A stretch of DNA of 64,000 nt, from assembly GCF_002270415.1 (NCBI RefSeq), contig NZ_NNRI01000007.1, forward strand, positions 372,001 through 436,000. Reading direction: 5' to 3'. The stretch is from Mesorhizobium sophorae. Its GTDB lineage: Bacteria > Pseudomonadota > Alphaproteobacteria > Rhizobiales > Rhizobiaceae. The notes beneath the pieces are model-generated. The model searched no databases, was not told the DNA's origin, and saw only the letters and a program-made list of their open reading frames with translations. This document shows, one piece after another, positions 42,760 through 52,558 of this stretch (its first letter is position 1; each line of letters begins with the position of its first letter). Position numbers and translations under genes: made by a program.

Positions 42760-45197
42760 CATTGCCCAGCCAGGCCGCAATCGTCGTCATTGGCGGCGGC
42801 ATCATCGGCTGTTCGACGGCCTATCATCTGGCGCGTGACCACAAGGCGGACGTGGTGCTGCTCGAACAGGGCAAGCTGACATCGGGCTCGACCTGGCATG
42901 CCGCGGGCCTTGTCGGGCAATTGCGCTCGTCGGCCTCGATCACCCGCGTGCTCAAATATTCCGTCGACCTCTACAAGGGACTGGAGGCCGAAACCGGCCT
43001 TGCCACTGGCTGGAAGATGACCGGCTGCCTGCGGCTGGCCACCAATGCCGACCGCTGGACCGAGTACAAGAGGCTGGCGACGACGGCGAAAAGCTTCGGC
43101 ATGGACATGCAACTGCTGTCGCCGGCGGAGGTCAAGGCGATGTGGCCGCTCCTGGAAACCGGCGATCTGGTGGGCGCTTCCTGGTTGCCGACAGACGGCC
43201 AGGCGAGCCCTTCGGACATCACGCAGTCGCTGGCGAAAGGCGCGCGCATGCATGGCGCCAAACTGTTCGAGGATGTGCGCGTCACCGGCTTCGAGATGAA
43301 GGACGGCCGCATCGCGACGGTGAAGACCAGCAAGGGCGACATTGCCTGCGACAAGGTGGTCAACTGTGCCGGGCAATGGGCGCGGCAGGTTGGCGCCATG
43401 GCCGGCATCAACGTGCCGCTGCAGCCGGTGAAGCACCAGTACATCATCACCGAGAAGATCGATGGGCTGGCGACCGAGGCGCCGACCATCCGCGACCCGG
43501 ACCGGCGCACCTATTTCAAGGAGGAGGTTGGCGGGCTGGTGATGGGCGGTTACGAGCCCAACCCGCAGGCCTGGACGACCGGAGATGTGCCTGACGATTG
43601 GGAGTTCCGGCTCTTCGACGACGACTACGACCATTTCGAACAGCATATGCGCCAAGCGATGGCGCGCGTGCCGGCGCTCGAAACCGTCGGCGTCAAGCAG
43701 ATGATCAACGGGCCGGAGAGTTTTACGCCGGACGGCAATTTCATTCTCGGCGCGGCGCCCGAATGCGCCAATATGTTCGTTGGCGCCGGATTCAACGCCT
43801 TCGGCATCGCCTCGGGTGGCGGCGCCGGCTGGGTGCTGGCGCAATGGGTGGTCGACGGCGAAGCGCCGCTCGATTTGTGGGTTGTCGACATCAGGCGCTT
43901 TTCCGATCTGCACCGCGACCGGCAGTGGGTCTGCGACCGCACGCTGGAAGCCTATGGCAAGCACTATACGATCGGCTTCCCGCATGAGGAGTACGCCAGC
44001 GGGCGGCCGCGCATCGTCTCACCCCTTTACAACAGGCTGAAACAGCAGCGCGCCGTGTTCGGGTCGAAGCTTGGCTGGGAACGGCCGAACTGGTTCGCGC
44101 CCGAAGGCGTCGAGCCGCAGGATGTCTATTCGATGGGTCGGCAGAACTGGTTTGCGGCGGTCGGCGACGAGCACCGGCACGTGCGCGAGAAGGTCGGCAT
44201 CTTCGATCAATCCTCCTTCGCCAAATACGAACTGAGCGGGCCTGACGCGCTGAAGGCGCTGGACTGGATCTGCGCCAACGACGTCAGCAAGCCTGTCGGC
44301 CAGCTGACCTACACGCAACTTCTCAACACGCGCGGCGGCATCGAGGCGGACCTGACCGTGGCGCGGCTGGCCGAGGAGAAATTCTACATTGTCACCGGCA
44401 CCGGATTCCGCACGCATGATCTGTCATGGATCGGCGACCATATCGGCGAAGGGCTCGATGCCACGCTTGTCGATGTTACCGAGGAATTCGGCACGCTGTC
44501 GCTGATGGGACCTCGGGCGCGCGACGTGCTTTCTGCCGTGACCGAAGCCGACGTGTCGAACACCAGTTTCCCGTTCGGCCATGTGCGTGAGATTGCCATT
44601 GCCGGCCACACAATTCGGGCGCTACGCGTCACCTATGTCGGCGAACTCGGCTGGGAACTGCATGTGCCGATCGCGGCGACAGGCGAAGTCTTCGATGCAC
44701 TGATGGCGGCCGGCGGCAGGCATGGCATCCGCCCGGTCGGCTATCGCGCCCTGGAATCGCTGCGGCTGGAAAAGGGCTATCGCGCCTGGGGCTCCGACAT
44801 CACGCCCAACGACACGCCGCAGGAAGCCGGCTTGGGCTGGGCGGTCAAGCTGCGCAAGAACACCGATTTCGTCGGACGGCGCGCGCTCGAGAAGACCAGC
44901 GGCGCGGCCTTGAAGAAACGCTTTGCCGGCTTCACGGTCGCTGACCCGGAGATCGTGCTGCTCGGCCGCGAGACCATCCTGCGCAATGGCGAGCCGGTCG
45001 GCTATCTCACCAGCGGCGGCTATGGCTACACGGTGAGCCGGAACATCGGCTACGGCTACGTGCGCAACGGCGACGGGGTGAGCGACGATTTTCTCGCCTC
45101 GGGCGACTATGAACTGGTCGTGGCGATGGAGCGGACGCCGGCCCAAATCCATCTCGAGCCGATGTACGACCCGACAGCCGCCAAGGTCAAAGTGTAG
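42756..45197 (+). CDS. FAD-dependent dehydrogenase with GcvT domain (dimethylglycine/sarcosine dehydrogenase-like)
   Basis: 813 aa. Residues 1-370 are a DAO-type FAD domain (VVIGGGIIGCSTAYHLA; SGSTWHAAGLVGQLRSS, whose His is in the position of the covalent flavin link of mammalian DMGDH; GFNAFGIASGGGAGWVLAQW). Residues 420-813 are a GcvT-like folate-binding domain (GRQNWFAAVGDEHRHVREK, GELGWELHVP, ALESLRLEKGYRAWGSDI). The pair oxidises an N-methyl group and passes it to tetrahydrofolate. Coupling to a choline-kinase-like gene suggests a substrate other than plain dimethylglycine. Confidence 0.88.
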   Translation: MTLPSQAAIVVIGGGIIGCSTAYHLARDHKADVVLLEQGKLTSGSTWHAAGLVGQLRSSASITRVLKYSVDLYKGLEAETGLATGWKMTGCLRLATNADRWTEYKRLATTAKSFGMDMQLLSPAEVKAMWPLLETGDLVGASWLPTDGQASPSDITQSLAKGARMHGAKLFEDVRVTGFEMKDGRIATVKTSKGDIACDKVVNCAGQWARQVGAMAGINVPLQPVKHQYIITEKIDGLATEAPTIRDPDRRTYFKEEVGGLVMGGYEPNPQAWTTGDVPDDWEFRLFDDDYDHFEQHMRQAMARVPALETVGVKQMINGPESFTPDGNFILGAAPECANMFVGAGFNAFGIASGGGAGWVLAQWVVDGEAPLDLWVVDIRRFSDLHRDRQWVCDRTLEAYGKHYTIGFPHEEYASGRPRIVSPLYNRLKQQRAVFGSKLGWERPNWFAPEGVEPQDVYSMGRQNWFAAVGDEHRHVREKVGIFDQSSFAKYELSGPDALKALDWICANDVSKPVGQLTYTQLLNTRGGIEADLTVARLAEEKFYIVTGTGFRTHDLSWIGDHIGEGLDATLVDVTEEFGTLSLMGPRARDVLSAVTEADVSNTSFPFGHVREIAIAGHTIRALRVTYVGELGWELHVPIAATGEVFDALMAAGGRHGIRPVGYRALESLRLEKGYRAWGSDITPNDTPQEAGLGWAVKLRKNTDFVGRRALEKTSGAALKKRFAGFTVADPEIVLLGRETILRNGEPVGYLTSGGYGYTVSRNIGYGYVRNGDGVSDDFLASGDYELVVAMERTPAQIHLEPMYDPTAAKVKV

Positions 45198-45216
45198 ATC
45201 GGGGTCAAAGCGTAGA

Positions 45217-45879
45217 TCAGGTGACGCGCAGGGCGAGACCGCGGCTTGGCAAGGTGTCGGCCTCGCCCGGCATGGAGACGTAGGGACGCGTTTCCTCGAC
45301 GCGGGTGACAAGGCCTTGCGCTTCGAGTTCGGCGATGCGCGCGCCAAAGCCGGCTTCCCACAGCGTGTTCTTGACTGTCAGCACGATGATGCCACCCGGC
45401 CGGCAGATGCGGATCAGTTCGTCCAGCCCCTCGGCACCGACATGGCCGGAGGTGAAGACGCCAGCCGAAATGATGCCGGTATAGGCATCGTCGGCAAACG
45501 GCAGCTTGCCGCCGAGCGCCAGGCAATGCAGCGCCGAATAGACCCCCTTGCGGGCGGCCTGGGCCAGCATGCCTTCAGATATGTCGAGCGCCTCGACCAA
45601 GGGATAGCCTGTTATATCAAGCCATTCGCCAATAAGCCCGGTGCCGGCTCCCGCATCGAGCAGCGGCGCGGCACCGCGCGGCAGATGGCGGGCCAGCAAG
45701 GCAAGGCAGATCGTCGGATGGCGATAGCCGGCGGCCGACATGTCGGCGTCATAGGTCTGCGACCAGCGGTCATAGAGTGCCGCGACGTCCTCTGGCCGCT
45801 TCGCCGCGTAGGCTGCTGCAAGCGGGCCTCGATGTTTGCTGTGCGCCACTTTTGTCCTGTCCACCAATCGGTCTTGCAT
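45217..45879 (-). CDS. Class I SAM-dependent methyltransferase
   Basis: 220 aa. RPEDVAALYDRWSQTYDADMSAAGYRHP leads into motif I LLDAGAGTGLIGEWLDITGY and LDISEGMLAQAARKGVY, an order typical of Williams-Beuren/TehB-like small-molecule methyltransferases. ATG 45879 is used; the frame extends far upstream inside the neighbouring gene without a start signal. It converges on the flavoenzyme (19 bases apart) and is divergent from the second kinase gene. The substrate is unknown. Confidence 0.82.
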   Translation of the reverse strand: MQDRLVDRTKVAHSKHRGPLAAAYAAKRPEDVAALYDRWSQTYDADMSAAGYRHPTICLALLARHLPRGAAPLLDAGAGTGLIGEWLDITGYPLVEALDISEGMLAQAARKGVYSALHCLALGGKLPFADDAYTGIISAGVFTSGHVGAEGLDELIRICRPGGIIVLTVKNTLWEAGFGARIAELEAQGLVTRVEETRPYVSMPGEADTLPSRGLALRVT

Positions 45880-45948
45880 CGCATGATAGCCAAACCACGA
45901 AAATTGTGGAACCGTCGCTGCGACAAATAACAGCGTGGGGGCGCAGGC

Positions 45949-46866
45949 ATGGTGACAGACGAGGCGCGTGCGGCACTTGCCGACATTTCCTTGGCCACCA
46001 TTCCCATGCTGGCCGGCTACACCGGGCCGCTCGAACGGCTCGGCGGCCTCACCAATCTGGTCTTCAAGGCTGGCGGGTTCTGCCTGCGCATTCCCGGCAA
46101 GGGCACCGAGGAATACATCAACCGCGCCAACGAGGCGGTGGCGGCGCGCGAAGCGGCAAAAGCGGGGGTCAGTCCAGAGGTGCTGCATGTCGATCCCGCC
46201 ACCGGGGTCATGGTGACGCGCTTCATCGCCGGCGCCGAGACGATGTCGCCGGAGAAATTCAAGGTTCGGCCCGGCAGTCCGGCGCGGGCCGGCGAGGCCT
46301 TCCGCAAACTGCACAATTCCAACGCGGTGTTTCCCTTCCGCTTCGAACTGTTTGCGATGATCGACGACTATCTCAAGGTGCTGTCGACCAAGGACGTCGC
46401 CCTGCCCACCGGCTATCACGACGTGGTGCGCGAGGCCGGGAGCGTGCGGTCGGCGCTGGCCGCCCATCCTTTGCCTCTCGCTGCCTGCCACTGCGATCCA
46501 CTGTGCGAGAACTTTCTCGATACAGGCGAGCGGATGTGGATCGTCGACTGGGAATATTCGGGCATGAACGATCCGCTCTGGGATCTCGGCGACCTCAGCG
46601 TGGAAGGTAAATTCGATACGGCGCAGGACGAAGAGATGATGCGCGTCTATTTCGGCGGCGAGGCGAGAGCGGCCGAGCGTGGCCGCATCGTCATCTACAA
46701 GGCGATGTGCGACCTGTTGTGGACATTGTGGGGGCTGATCCAGCTGGCCAACAACAATCCGGTCGACGATTTCCGCGCCTATGCCGACGGACGGTTCGTG
46801 CGCTGCAAGGCGTTGATGGAGACGGCGGAGTTTTCACGGCACCTGGCAGCGATACGCCTGGGTTAG
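45949..46866 (+). CDS. Choline kinase-like phosphotransferase (2)
   Basis: 305 aa. GPLERLGGLTNLVFKAGGFCLRIPGKGTEEYI (glycine loop and Lys/Arg region), LAACHCDPLCENFLDTGERM (catalytic loop) and WIVDWEYSGMNDPLWDLGDL (metal site) are choline/ethanolamine kinase signatures, clearer than in the first kinase of this cluster. It lies divergent from the methyltransferase gene, 69 bases apart. No licC-type cytidylyltransferase is nearby, so a role in phosphocholine decoration is not supported; catabolic or membrane-lipid roles remain. Confidence 0.85.
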   Translation: MVTDEARAALADISLATIPMLAGYTGPLERLGGLTNLVFKAGGFCLRIPGKGTEEYINRANEAVAAREAAKAGVSPEVLHVDPATGVMVTRFIAGAETMSPEKFKVRPGSPARAGEAFRKLHNSNAVFPFRFELFAMIDDYLKVLSTKDVALPTGYHDVVREAGSVRSALAAHPLPLAACHCDPLCENFLDTGERMWIVDWEYSGMNDPLWDLGDLSVEGKFDTAQDEEMMRVYFGGEARAAERGRIVIYKAMCDLLWTLWGLIQLANNNPVDDFRAYADGRFVRCKALMETAEFSRHLAAIRLG

Positions 46867-46884
46867 GCACAGGAAATCTGGACC

Positions 46885-47808
46885 CTAATTGACGCCTTTC
46901 GGCACGTTTTCGGGCGGCACCGTGGTGTCGACCACTTTCTGGCGGTGGAAGATGAACAGGCCGGCGAGAACGACGATGCCTGAGCCGATCAGGATGCGCG
47001 GACCGGGAACGTCACCAAAGAACACCAGCCCGAACACCACCGCCCACAGGAGCAGCGTGTAATGTAGCGGCGCCAGCGTCGAGGCCGGGGCCAGCTTGAG
47101 CGCCCTGGTGATCATCAGATGCGCGCCGCATGAAACGATACCGAGCAGCAGCATGGCGCCGAAATCAAGCGCCGACGGGGTCTGCCAGGCGCCGATGGTC
47201 AACACGCCGCCGACCACCATCGTGCCGATGGTCTGCCATGTCACCAGGTTGGTGTCGCTGGTGCCGCGCAGGCGCCGGTTGAGGATGATGGCGAAGGCGA
47301 AGGCAATGCTGCCGGCGAGCGCGAAGCTCGATGACAACGAGAACGCCGCCGAGGACGGTTTCAGCATGATCACCACGCCGCAGAAGCCGAGCAGGATCGC
47401 CATCCAGCGGCGCCAGCCGACCTTCTCGCCGAGCAACAAATGCGAGAGTGCCGCGACATAGATCGGTCCGGCCATGTAGAAGCTCATCACGTCGGCAAGC
47501 GGCAGGTAGACAACGGCGGCATAGAACAGTGCCGTGTCGAGCGTAGTCATGACCACACGCAGCAGCTGCAGCTCCAGGCGCTCCATGTGAAACAGCTTGG
47601 CCGTGCCCTGGTGGGCGATCATCGGGCCAAGCACGAAGAACGCGCCTATGGAACGGATCAGCACCACCTGGCCGACGGAGAAGCTGGCGACCAGCCACTT
47701 GCCCATGGCGTCGTTCAGCGCAAACAGGAAATCGCCGGCCAGCATCAGCAGGATGCCGGCCAGAAGCACGTTCCTGATTGTGGAATTCTGCGCCACGGGC
47801 TGCGTCAT
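46885..47808 (-). CDS. EamA/DMT-family transporter
   Basis: 307 aa with about ten hydrophobic helices in two EamA repeats (first LLAGILLMLAGDFLFALNDAMGKWLV, second about residue 155 on). It is an inner-membrane drug/metabolite transporter, probably an exporter of a small metabolite. It converges on kinase 2 with 18 bases between. It may be part of the cluster or independent. Confidence 0.85.
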   Translation of the reverse strand: MTQPVAQNSTIRNVLLAGILLMLAGDFLFALNDAMGKWLVASFSVGQVVLIRSIGAFFVLGPMIAHQGTAKLFHMERLELQLLRVVMTTLDTALFYAAVVYLPLADVMSFYMAGPIYVAALSHLLLGEKVGWRRWMAILLGFCGVVIMLKPSSAAFSLSSSFALAGSIAFAFAIILNRRLRGTSDTNLVTWQTIGTMVVGGVLTIGAWQTPSALDFGAMLLLGIVSCGAHLMITRALKLAPASTLAPLHYTLLLWAVVFGLVFFGDVPGPRILIGSGIVVLAGLFIFHRQKVVDTTVPPENVPKGVN

Positions 47809-47828
47809 GCCGATCCCGATTCCTCCCT

Positions 47829-47877
47829 AGAGCAGATGCCGAAAAGTGTGAAGCGGTTTTCGGACGACATCATGCTC
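47829..47877. repeat. Rhizobial palindromic repeat
   Basis: AGAGCAGATGCCGAAAA and TTTTCGG...CATCATGCTCT form an imperfect inverted repeat of the type scattered widely between rhizobial genes (GATCCGAAAAGTG...CGGTTTTCGG). A degraded relative (GCATGATCCGGAA) is seen near 21349. It lies in the 177-base gap between the EamA and amidohydrolase genes. Confidence 0.6.
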
Positions 47878-47985
47878 TATCTCTTTGATTTAGAGCCGCG
47901 TCGTAGACTGAAGCGCCTGCTTTGACGAGGAGAAATCCGGAAATCCGCAAGGCCAGAACCGGGAATCGGCTGGGTCTGGCCTGTT

Positions 47986-49278
47986 CTATTGGGCCTGATG
48001 CGGCGTCCGGTGCCTGCGGTTCACGAGGCCGGGCCTGCCCGGGATGGACAGCCTGGTGTGCTGCTTCGACCGCTGCGCCACCACCTTGCCCTTGGCGATG
48101 ACGCACAGGCGTTCGGCGCGCAGGCGCAGGGCTTCGATCGGATTGCCGGCATCCAGGATGACCAGGCTGGCGCGCTTGCCGACCGCCAGGCCCAGATGAT
48201 CGAGCCCCATGATCGACGCGTTGACATTGGTGACCATGTCGAAGCAGCGGGCCATGTCGGCCGGGCTCGACATCTGAGCAACATGCAGGCCCATGAAGGC
48301 GACGTCGAGCATGTCGGCGGTGCCCAGCGAGTACCAGGGATCGAGCACGCAATCCTGGCCCCAGCCGACGCGGATGCCCAGCGCCTGCATTTCCTTGACC
48401 CGGGTCATACCGCGGCGCTTGGGAAAGGTGTCGTGGCGGCCCTGCAGCATGATGTTGATCAGCGGATTGGGGATCGCCGAAACACCCGCCTCGGCGATCA
48501 GCGGCAGCAATTTCGAGACATAGTAATTGTCCATCGAATGCATCGAGGTGAGGTGTGAGCCGGCGACCTTGCCCTGCAGGCCGAGGCGCTGCGTCTCATA
48601 GGCAAGCTGTTCGATATGGCGCGACAGCGGGTCGTCGGTCTCGTCGCAATGCAGGTCGACCATCAGGCCGCGCTCTGCCGCGATCTCGCACAGGTCCGTC
48701 ACCGAGCGCGTGCCGTCGGCCATGGTGCGCTCGAAATGCGGAATGCCGCCGACGATGTCGACGCCCATGTCGAGTGCGCGGATGGTGTTGTCGCGTGCCG
48801 TCGGCGAGCGATAAAGCCCGTCCTGCGGAAAGGCGACCAATTGCAGGTCGATATACGGGGCGATCGTCTTCTTGACCTCGAGCAGGGCCTCGACCGCCAG
48901 CAGCCTGTCGTCGCAGACATCGACGTGGGTGCGGATGGCAAGCAGGCCCATCGATACCGCCCAGTCGCAGTAGGCAAGCGCGCGGTCGCGCACCGCTTCA
49001 TGGGTCAACAACGGCTTCAGCTCGCCCCACAGCGAGATGCCTTCGAGCAGGGTGCCCGACGCGTTGATGCGCGGTATGCCGTAGGAGAGCGTTGCATCCA
49101 TGTGGAAATGCGGGTCGACGAAGGGCGGCGAGACCAGATTGCCACTGGCGTCGATCGCCGTGCCGGCGGTGACATCGAGCTTCGGCTCGATCGCCGCGAT
49201 CGTCTCGCCGACGATGCCGATATCGGCGACCCTGCCATCAGGCAGCGTACCGCCGCGAACGATAAGGTCGAAATCCAT
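47986..49278 (-). CDS. Cytosine deaminase-like metal-dependent amidohydrolase
   Basis: 430 aa. Metal ligands are in PPFVDPHFHMDAT (HxH, near residue 56), VDLHCDETDDP, GSHLTSMHSM and GWGQDCVLDPWYSLG (Asp), the pattern of CodA-type deaminases. ALRLRAERLCVIAKGKVVAQ ends the barrel-flanking domain. It would deaminate or hydrolyse a cyclic or N-substituted nitrogen compound; cytosine itself is not assured. ATG 49278 is at the end of a repeat-containing gap. Confidence 0.82.
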   Translation of the reverse strand: MDFDLIVRGGTLPDGRVADIGIVGETIAAIEPKLDVTAGTAIDASGNLVSPPFVDPHFHMDATLSYGIPRINASGTLLEGISLWGELKPLLTHEAVRDRALAYCDWAVSMGLLAIRTHVDVCDDRLLAVEALLEVKKTIAPYIDLQLVAFPQDGLYRSPTARDNTIRALDMGVDIVGGIPHFERTMADGTRSVTDLCEIAAERGLMVDLHCDETDDPLSRHIEQLAYETQRLGLQGKVAGSHLTSMHSMDNYYVSKLLPLIAEAGVSAIPNPLINIMLQGRHDTFPKRRGMTRVKEMQALGIRVGWGQDCVLDPWYSLGTADMLDVAFMGLHVAQMSSPADMARCFDMVTNVNASIMGLDHLGLAVGKRASLVILDAGNPIEALRLRAERLCVIAKGKVVAQRSKQHTRLSIPGRPGLVNRRHRTPHQAQ

Positions 49279-49348
49279 CCGTCGTCATCCCGCTTGAAGA
49301 ATCAGCATTCTATCGTGGCGGCAAAAATCTGCGGCGCTTGTGCCGCCC

Positions 49349-49506
49349 GCCTGCCGGCACCTTCTCTCCGTATAGTGACGGGGAAAAGGGACATGCTGCG
49401 GCCTCGCCGTTCTTTGTCAACGCCTACAATTGGCGAAATCGTTGGTGACGGCGCCTTTCTCCCCGTCACTATACGGGGAGAAATGTCCGGCAGGACAATA
49501 AGGGGC
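49349..49506. repeat. Palindromic intergenic repeat (copy B)
   Basis: CCTGCCGGCACCTTCTCTCCGTATAGTGACGGGGA at the left and TTTCTCCCCGTCACTATACGGGGAGAAATGTCCGGCAGGACAATA at the right (in segments) repeat the layout of 19357-19527 with scattered differences. It fills the gap between ilvD and the amidohydrolase gene on the minus strand. Confidence 0.8.
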
Positions 49507-49531
49507 AGCGCCACGCTGATGGAATTCAGCC

Positions 49532-51376
49532 TTACTCCGGCACGAACCTGACCGCGCCCTTGGCAGCGCTGGTCGCCATCGCGGCGTAGGCGCGCAAGGC
49601 TGTCGTGACCTTGCGCTTGCGCTTTTCCTCGGGCTTCCAGGCAGCAATCCCCTTGGCCTCCATCGCCGCCCGGCGACTGGCAAGTTCAGCATCGCTGACG
49701 GCAAGGCGGATGGTCCGGTTCGGGATGTCGATCTCGACCGTATCGCCCTCCTGCACCAGGCCGATCAAACCGCCCTCGGCGGCTTCCGGCGAGACATGGC
49801 CGATCGACAGGCCGGAGGTGCCACCGGAGAAGCGGCCGTCGGTGACCAGCGCGCAGGCCTTGCCCAGGCCCTTCGACTTCAGATAGCTGGTCGGGTAGAG
49901 CATTTCCTGCATGCCGGGACCGCCGCGCGGCCCCTCATAGCGGATGACGACGACATCACCGGCCTTGATCTCGTTGGCCAGGATCGCCTTGACGCTGGCG
50001 TCCTGGCTTTCGAACACGCGGGCCGGGCCGGTGAACTTCAGGATCGATTCGTCGACGCCGGCGGTCTTCACGATGCAGCCGTCGAGCGCCAGATTGCCCT
50101 TCAACACGGCAAGGCCGCCATCCTTGGAGAAGGGGTGCTCAACCGAGCGGATGACGCCTTTCTCGCGGTCGAGGTCGAGGTCGTCCCAGCGGCGGTCCTG
50201 GCTGAAGGCAACCTGCGTCGGCACGCCGCCAGGCGCGGCGAGGAAGAAATCGCGCACGCTTTGGCTGGTCGAGCGCGAAATGTCCCAATGGTCGAGCGCT
50301 TCCCCCAGCGTGCGTGTGTGCACGGTCGGCAGATCGCGATTGATCAAGCCGGCATTGTCGAGCTGGCCGAGGATCGCCATGATGCCGCCGGCGCGGTGGA
50401 CGTCTTCCATGTGCACATCCGCCTTGGCGGGAGCCACCTTGCACAGCACCGGCACCTTGCGTGACAGCGCGTCGATGTCATCCTGATCGAAGTTGATCTC
50501 GCCTTCATGCGCGGCGGCCAGTATGTGCAGCACGGTGTTGGTCGAGCCGCCCATGGCGATGTCGAGCGTCATGGCGTTTTCGAAGGCAGCCTTCGAGGCG
50601 ATGTTGCGCGGCAACGCGGTTTCATCGTCCTGCTCGTAGTAGCGCTGGGCGAGATCGACGATCAGGTGGCCGGCTTCGACGAACAGGCGCTTACGGTCGG
50701 CATGCGTGGCCAGCGTCGAGCCGTTGCCCGGCAGCGACAGGCCAAGCGCCTCGGTCAAACAATTCATCGAATTGGCGGTGAACATGCCCGAGCAGGAACC
50801 GCAGGTCGGGCAGGCCGAGCGTTCGATGACCTTGACGTCCTCGTCGGAGATCTTGTCGTCGGCGGCCGCCACCATGGCGTCGACCAGGTCGAGCGCCTGC
50901 GTCTTGCCGGCCAGCACCACCTTGCCGGCTTCCATCGGTCCGCCGGAGACGAAGACGGTCGGGATGTTGAGGCGTAAGCTGGCCATCAGCATGCCCGGCG
51001 TGATCTTGTCGCAATTGGAGATGCAGACCATGGCGTCGGCGCAGTGCGCGTTGACCATGTATTCGACGGAATCGGCGATCAGTTCGCGCGACGGCAGCGA
51101 ATAGAGCATGCCGTCATGACCCATGGCGATGCCATCATCGACGGCGATGGTGTTGAATTCCTTGGCGACGCCGCCGGCCTTCTCGATCTCGCGCGCGACC
51201 AGCTGGCCGAGGTCCTTCAGGTGGACATGGCCCGGCACGAACTGGGTAAAGGAGTTGACCACCGCGATGATCGGTTTGCCGAAATCGGAATCCTTCATGC
51301 CGGTGGCGCGCCAGAGGCCGCGAGCGCCGGCCATGTTGCGGCCATGGGTGGTGGTGCGGGAGCGATAGGCAGGCAT
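49532..51376 (-). CDS. ilvD: Dihydroxy-acid dehydratase
   Basis: 614 aa, Fe-S dehydratase of the branched-chain amino acid pathway (dihydroxyisovalerate to ketoisovalerate). [26 protein letters not shown] is the standard N-terminus, with cluster cysteines in [10 protein letters not shown] and [18 protein letters not shown], and [20 protein letters not shown] near the C-terminus. ATG 51376 is preceded by an AAGGA-like site. It is distinct from the sugar-acid paralogue at 16.9 kb. It is divergent from arsR. Confidence 0.96.
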   Translation of the reverse strand: MPAYRSRTTTHGRNMAGARGLWRATGMKDSDFGKPIIAVVNSFTQFVPGHVHLKDLGQLVAREIEKAGGVAKEFNTIAVDDGIAMGHDGMLYSLPSRELIADSVEYMVNAHCADAMVCISNCDKITPGMLMASLRLNIPTVFVSGGPMEAGKVVLAGKTQALDLVDAMVAAADDKISDEDVKVIERSACPTCGSCSGMFTANSMNCLTEALGLSLPGNGSTLATHADRKRLFVEAGHLIVDLAQRYYEQDDETALPRNIASKAAFENAMTLDIAMGGSTNTVLHILAAAHEGEINFDQDDIDALSRKVPVLCKVAPAKADVHMEDVHRAGGIMAILGQLDNAGLINRDLPTVHTRTLGEALDHWDISRSTSQSVRDFFLAAPGGVPTQVAFSQDRRWDDLDLDREKGVIRSVEHPFSKDGGLAVLKGNLALDGCIVKTAGVDESILKFTGPARVFESQDASVKAILANEIKAGDVVVIRYEGPRGGPGMQEMLYPTSYLKSKGLGKACALVTDGRFSGGTSGLSIGHVSPEAAEGGLIGLVQEGDTVEIDIPNRTIRLAVSDAELASRRAAMEAKGIAAWKPEEKRKRKVTTALRAYAAMATSAAKGAVRFVPE

Positions 51377-51508
51377 GAATTTTCCTTGGCTGGCTTGCTG
51401 CGCTCCATGCGGAGCGTGGCGGCGCTGAATTCGGACCGCAGGCCTTATAGACGCGCAAGCCTGGTCTGGCCACAATTTTGCAATGCGCCACGAAATCCGG
51501 ATGTGCGG

Positions 51509-51564
51509 TTGACGAGCGGCGTTCACCTGTATATAGCCAATCAGGTATATACCCATTTGGCTAT
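51509..51564 (+). promoter_or_regulatory. arsR promoter with 32-bp concentric operator
   Basis: TTGACG (51509-51514), 17 bases, TATAGC (51532-51537) forms a strong promoter. The dyad ATAGCCAA...TTGGCTAT (51533-51540/51557-51564) encloses the palindrome GGTATATACC (51544-51553) with the same centre, and covers the -10 and start site. This is the expected geometry for ArsR self-repression. Confidence 0.75.
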
Positions 51565-51573
51565 GGATACCCG

Positions 51574-51918
51574 ATGAACCAGCTGGACGCCACTTTTGCC
51601 GCACTCGCCGATCCGACGCGCCGCGCCATTCTTGCCCGGCTCATCCAGGGCGAAGCATCCGTGATGGAACTCGCCGAGCCTTTTGCGATGAGCCAGCCCT
51701 CGATTTCCAAGCACCTCAAGGTGCTGGAAAATGCCGGATTGATTTCACGCGGCCGCGACGCACAGCGCCGGCCGTGCCGGCTCGAAGCAAAACCGCTGGC
51801 AGAGGCCAATGACTGGCTGGAGCGTTATCGAAGGATCTGGGAAGGCAACTTCCAGCGCCTCGACGCGTTGCTCGGCGCGATGAAGGCCGAGAAAGCCCCC
51901 GACAGTACCGACCAATAG
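51574..51918 (+). CDS. ArsR-family repressor
   Basis: 114 aa winged helix: [20 protein letters not shown], then recognition helix region [22 protein letters not shown]. There is no metal-binding cysteine motif, so it belongs to the metal-independent group that usually accompanies SRPBCC (AHSA1) genes. ATG 51574 is 10 bases after its operator. It begins a plus-strand group of three genes. Confidence 0.9.
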   Translation: MNQLDATFAALADPTRRAILARLIQGEASVMELAEPFAMSQPSISKHLKVLENAGLISRGRDAQRRPCRLEAKPLAEANDWLERYRRIWEGNFQRLDALLGAMKAEKAPDSTDQ

Positions 51919-51991
51919 CGCGAAAACATCGCGGCCTGTGTCGGATCACCGGCCTGCCGCACGTCCTTTGGCAAACATGAGGAGGATCATC

Positions 51992-52519
51992 ATGAGCACC
52001 ACAACCTTGCCCGGCTCGACCGTCGCCACACTGACGGTGACCACGCCCAGCGACCGCGAGGTCCAGATCACCCGCATCTTCGATGCATCGCGGCCGATGG
52101 TCTTCGACTGCTGGACGATACCGGAGCTGCTGAAGGGCTGGCTGCACGGCCCCGATGGCTGGCGGCTGGCGGTCTGCGAAATTGACCTCAGGGTTGGCGG
52201 CGCCACACGCTACGTCTGGCAGCACCGCGATGGCCGCAGCATGGGCATGAGCGGCGCCTATCGCGAAATCGTGCGTCCAGCCAGGATCGTCGCCACCGAA
52301 TTGTTCGACGAGGACTGGACCGGTGGCGAAACCATCGGGACGGTGGTCTTCACCGAACAGAGCGGGAAGACGCTTCTGACGCAGACGGTGCTCTACGCTT
52401 CGCAAGCGGCCCGCGACGGCGCGCTCGGCACCGGGATGACCCGCGGCATGGGCGAGAGCTATGCCCAGCTCGACGCTTATCTCGCTTCACTTCAGGACGC
52501 TGCCAAAGGCGCCGCCTGA
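51992..52519 (+). CDS. SRPBCC/AHSA1-family protein
   Basis: 175 aa. VQITRIFDASRPMVFDCWTIPELLKGWLHG and GGATRYVWQHRDGRSMGMSGAYREIV are hallmarks of the AHSA1-like START fold, commonly paired with ArsR. ATG 51992 follows GGAGG. It is probably co-transcribed with arsR; the ligand is unknown. Confidence 0.88.
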   Translation: MSTTTLPGSTVATLTVTTPSDREVQITRIFDASRPMVFDCWTIPELLKGWLHGPDGWRLAVCEIDLRVGGATRYVWQHRDGRSMGMSGAYREIVRPARIVATELFDEDWTGGETIGTVVFTEQSGKTLLTQTVLYASQAARDGALGTGMTRGMGESYAQLDAYLASLQDAAKGAA

Positions 52520-52558
52520 CGCTTCCTTCATCCCCCAAGAGAAACGAGGAGAAAGACC

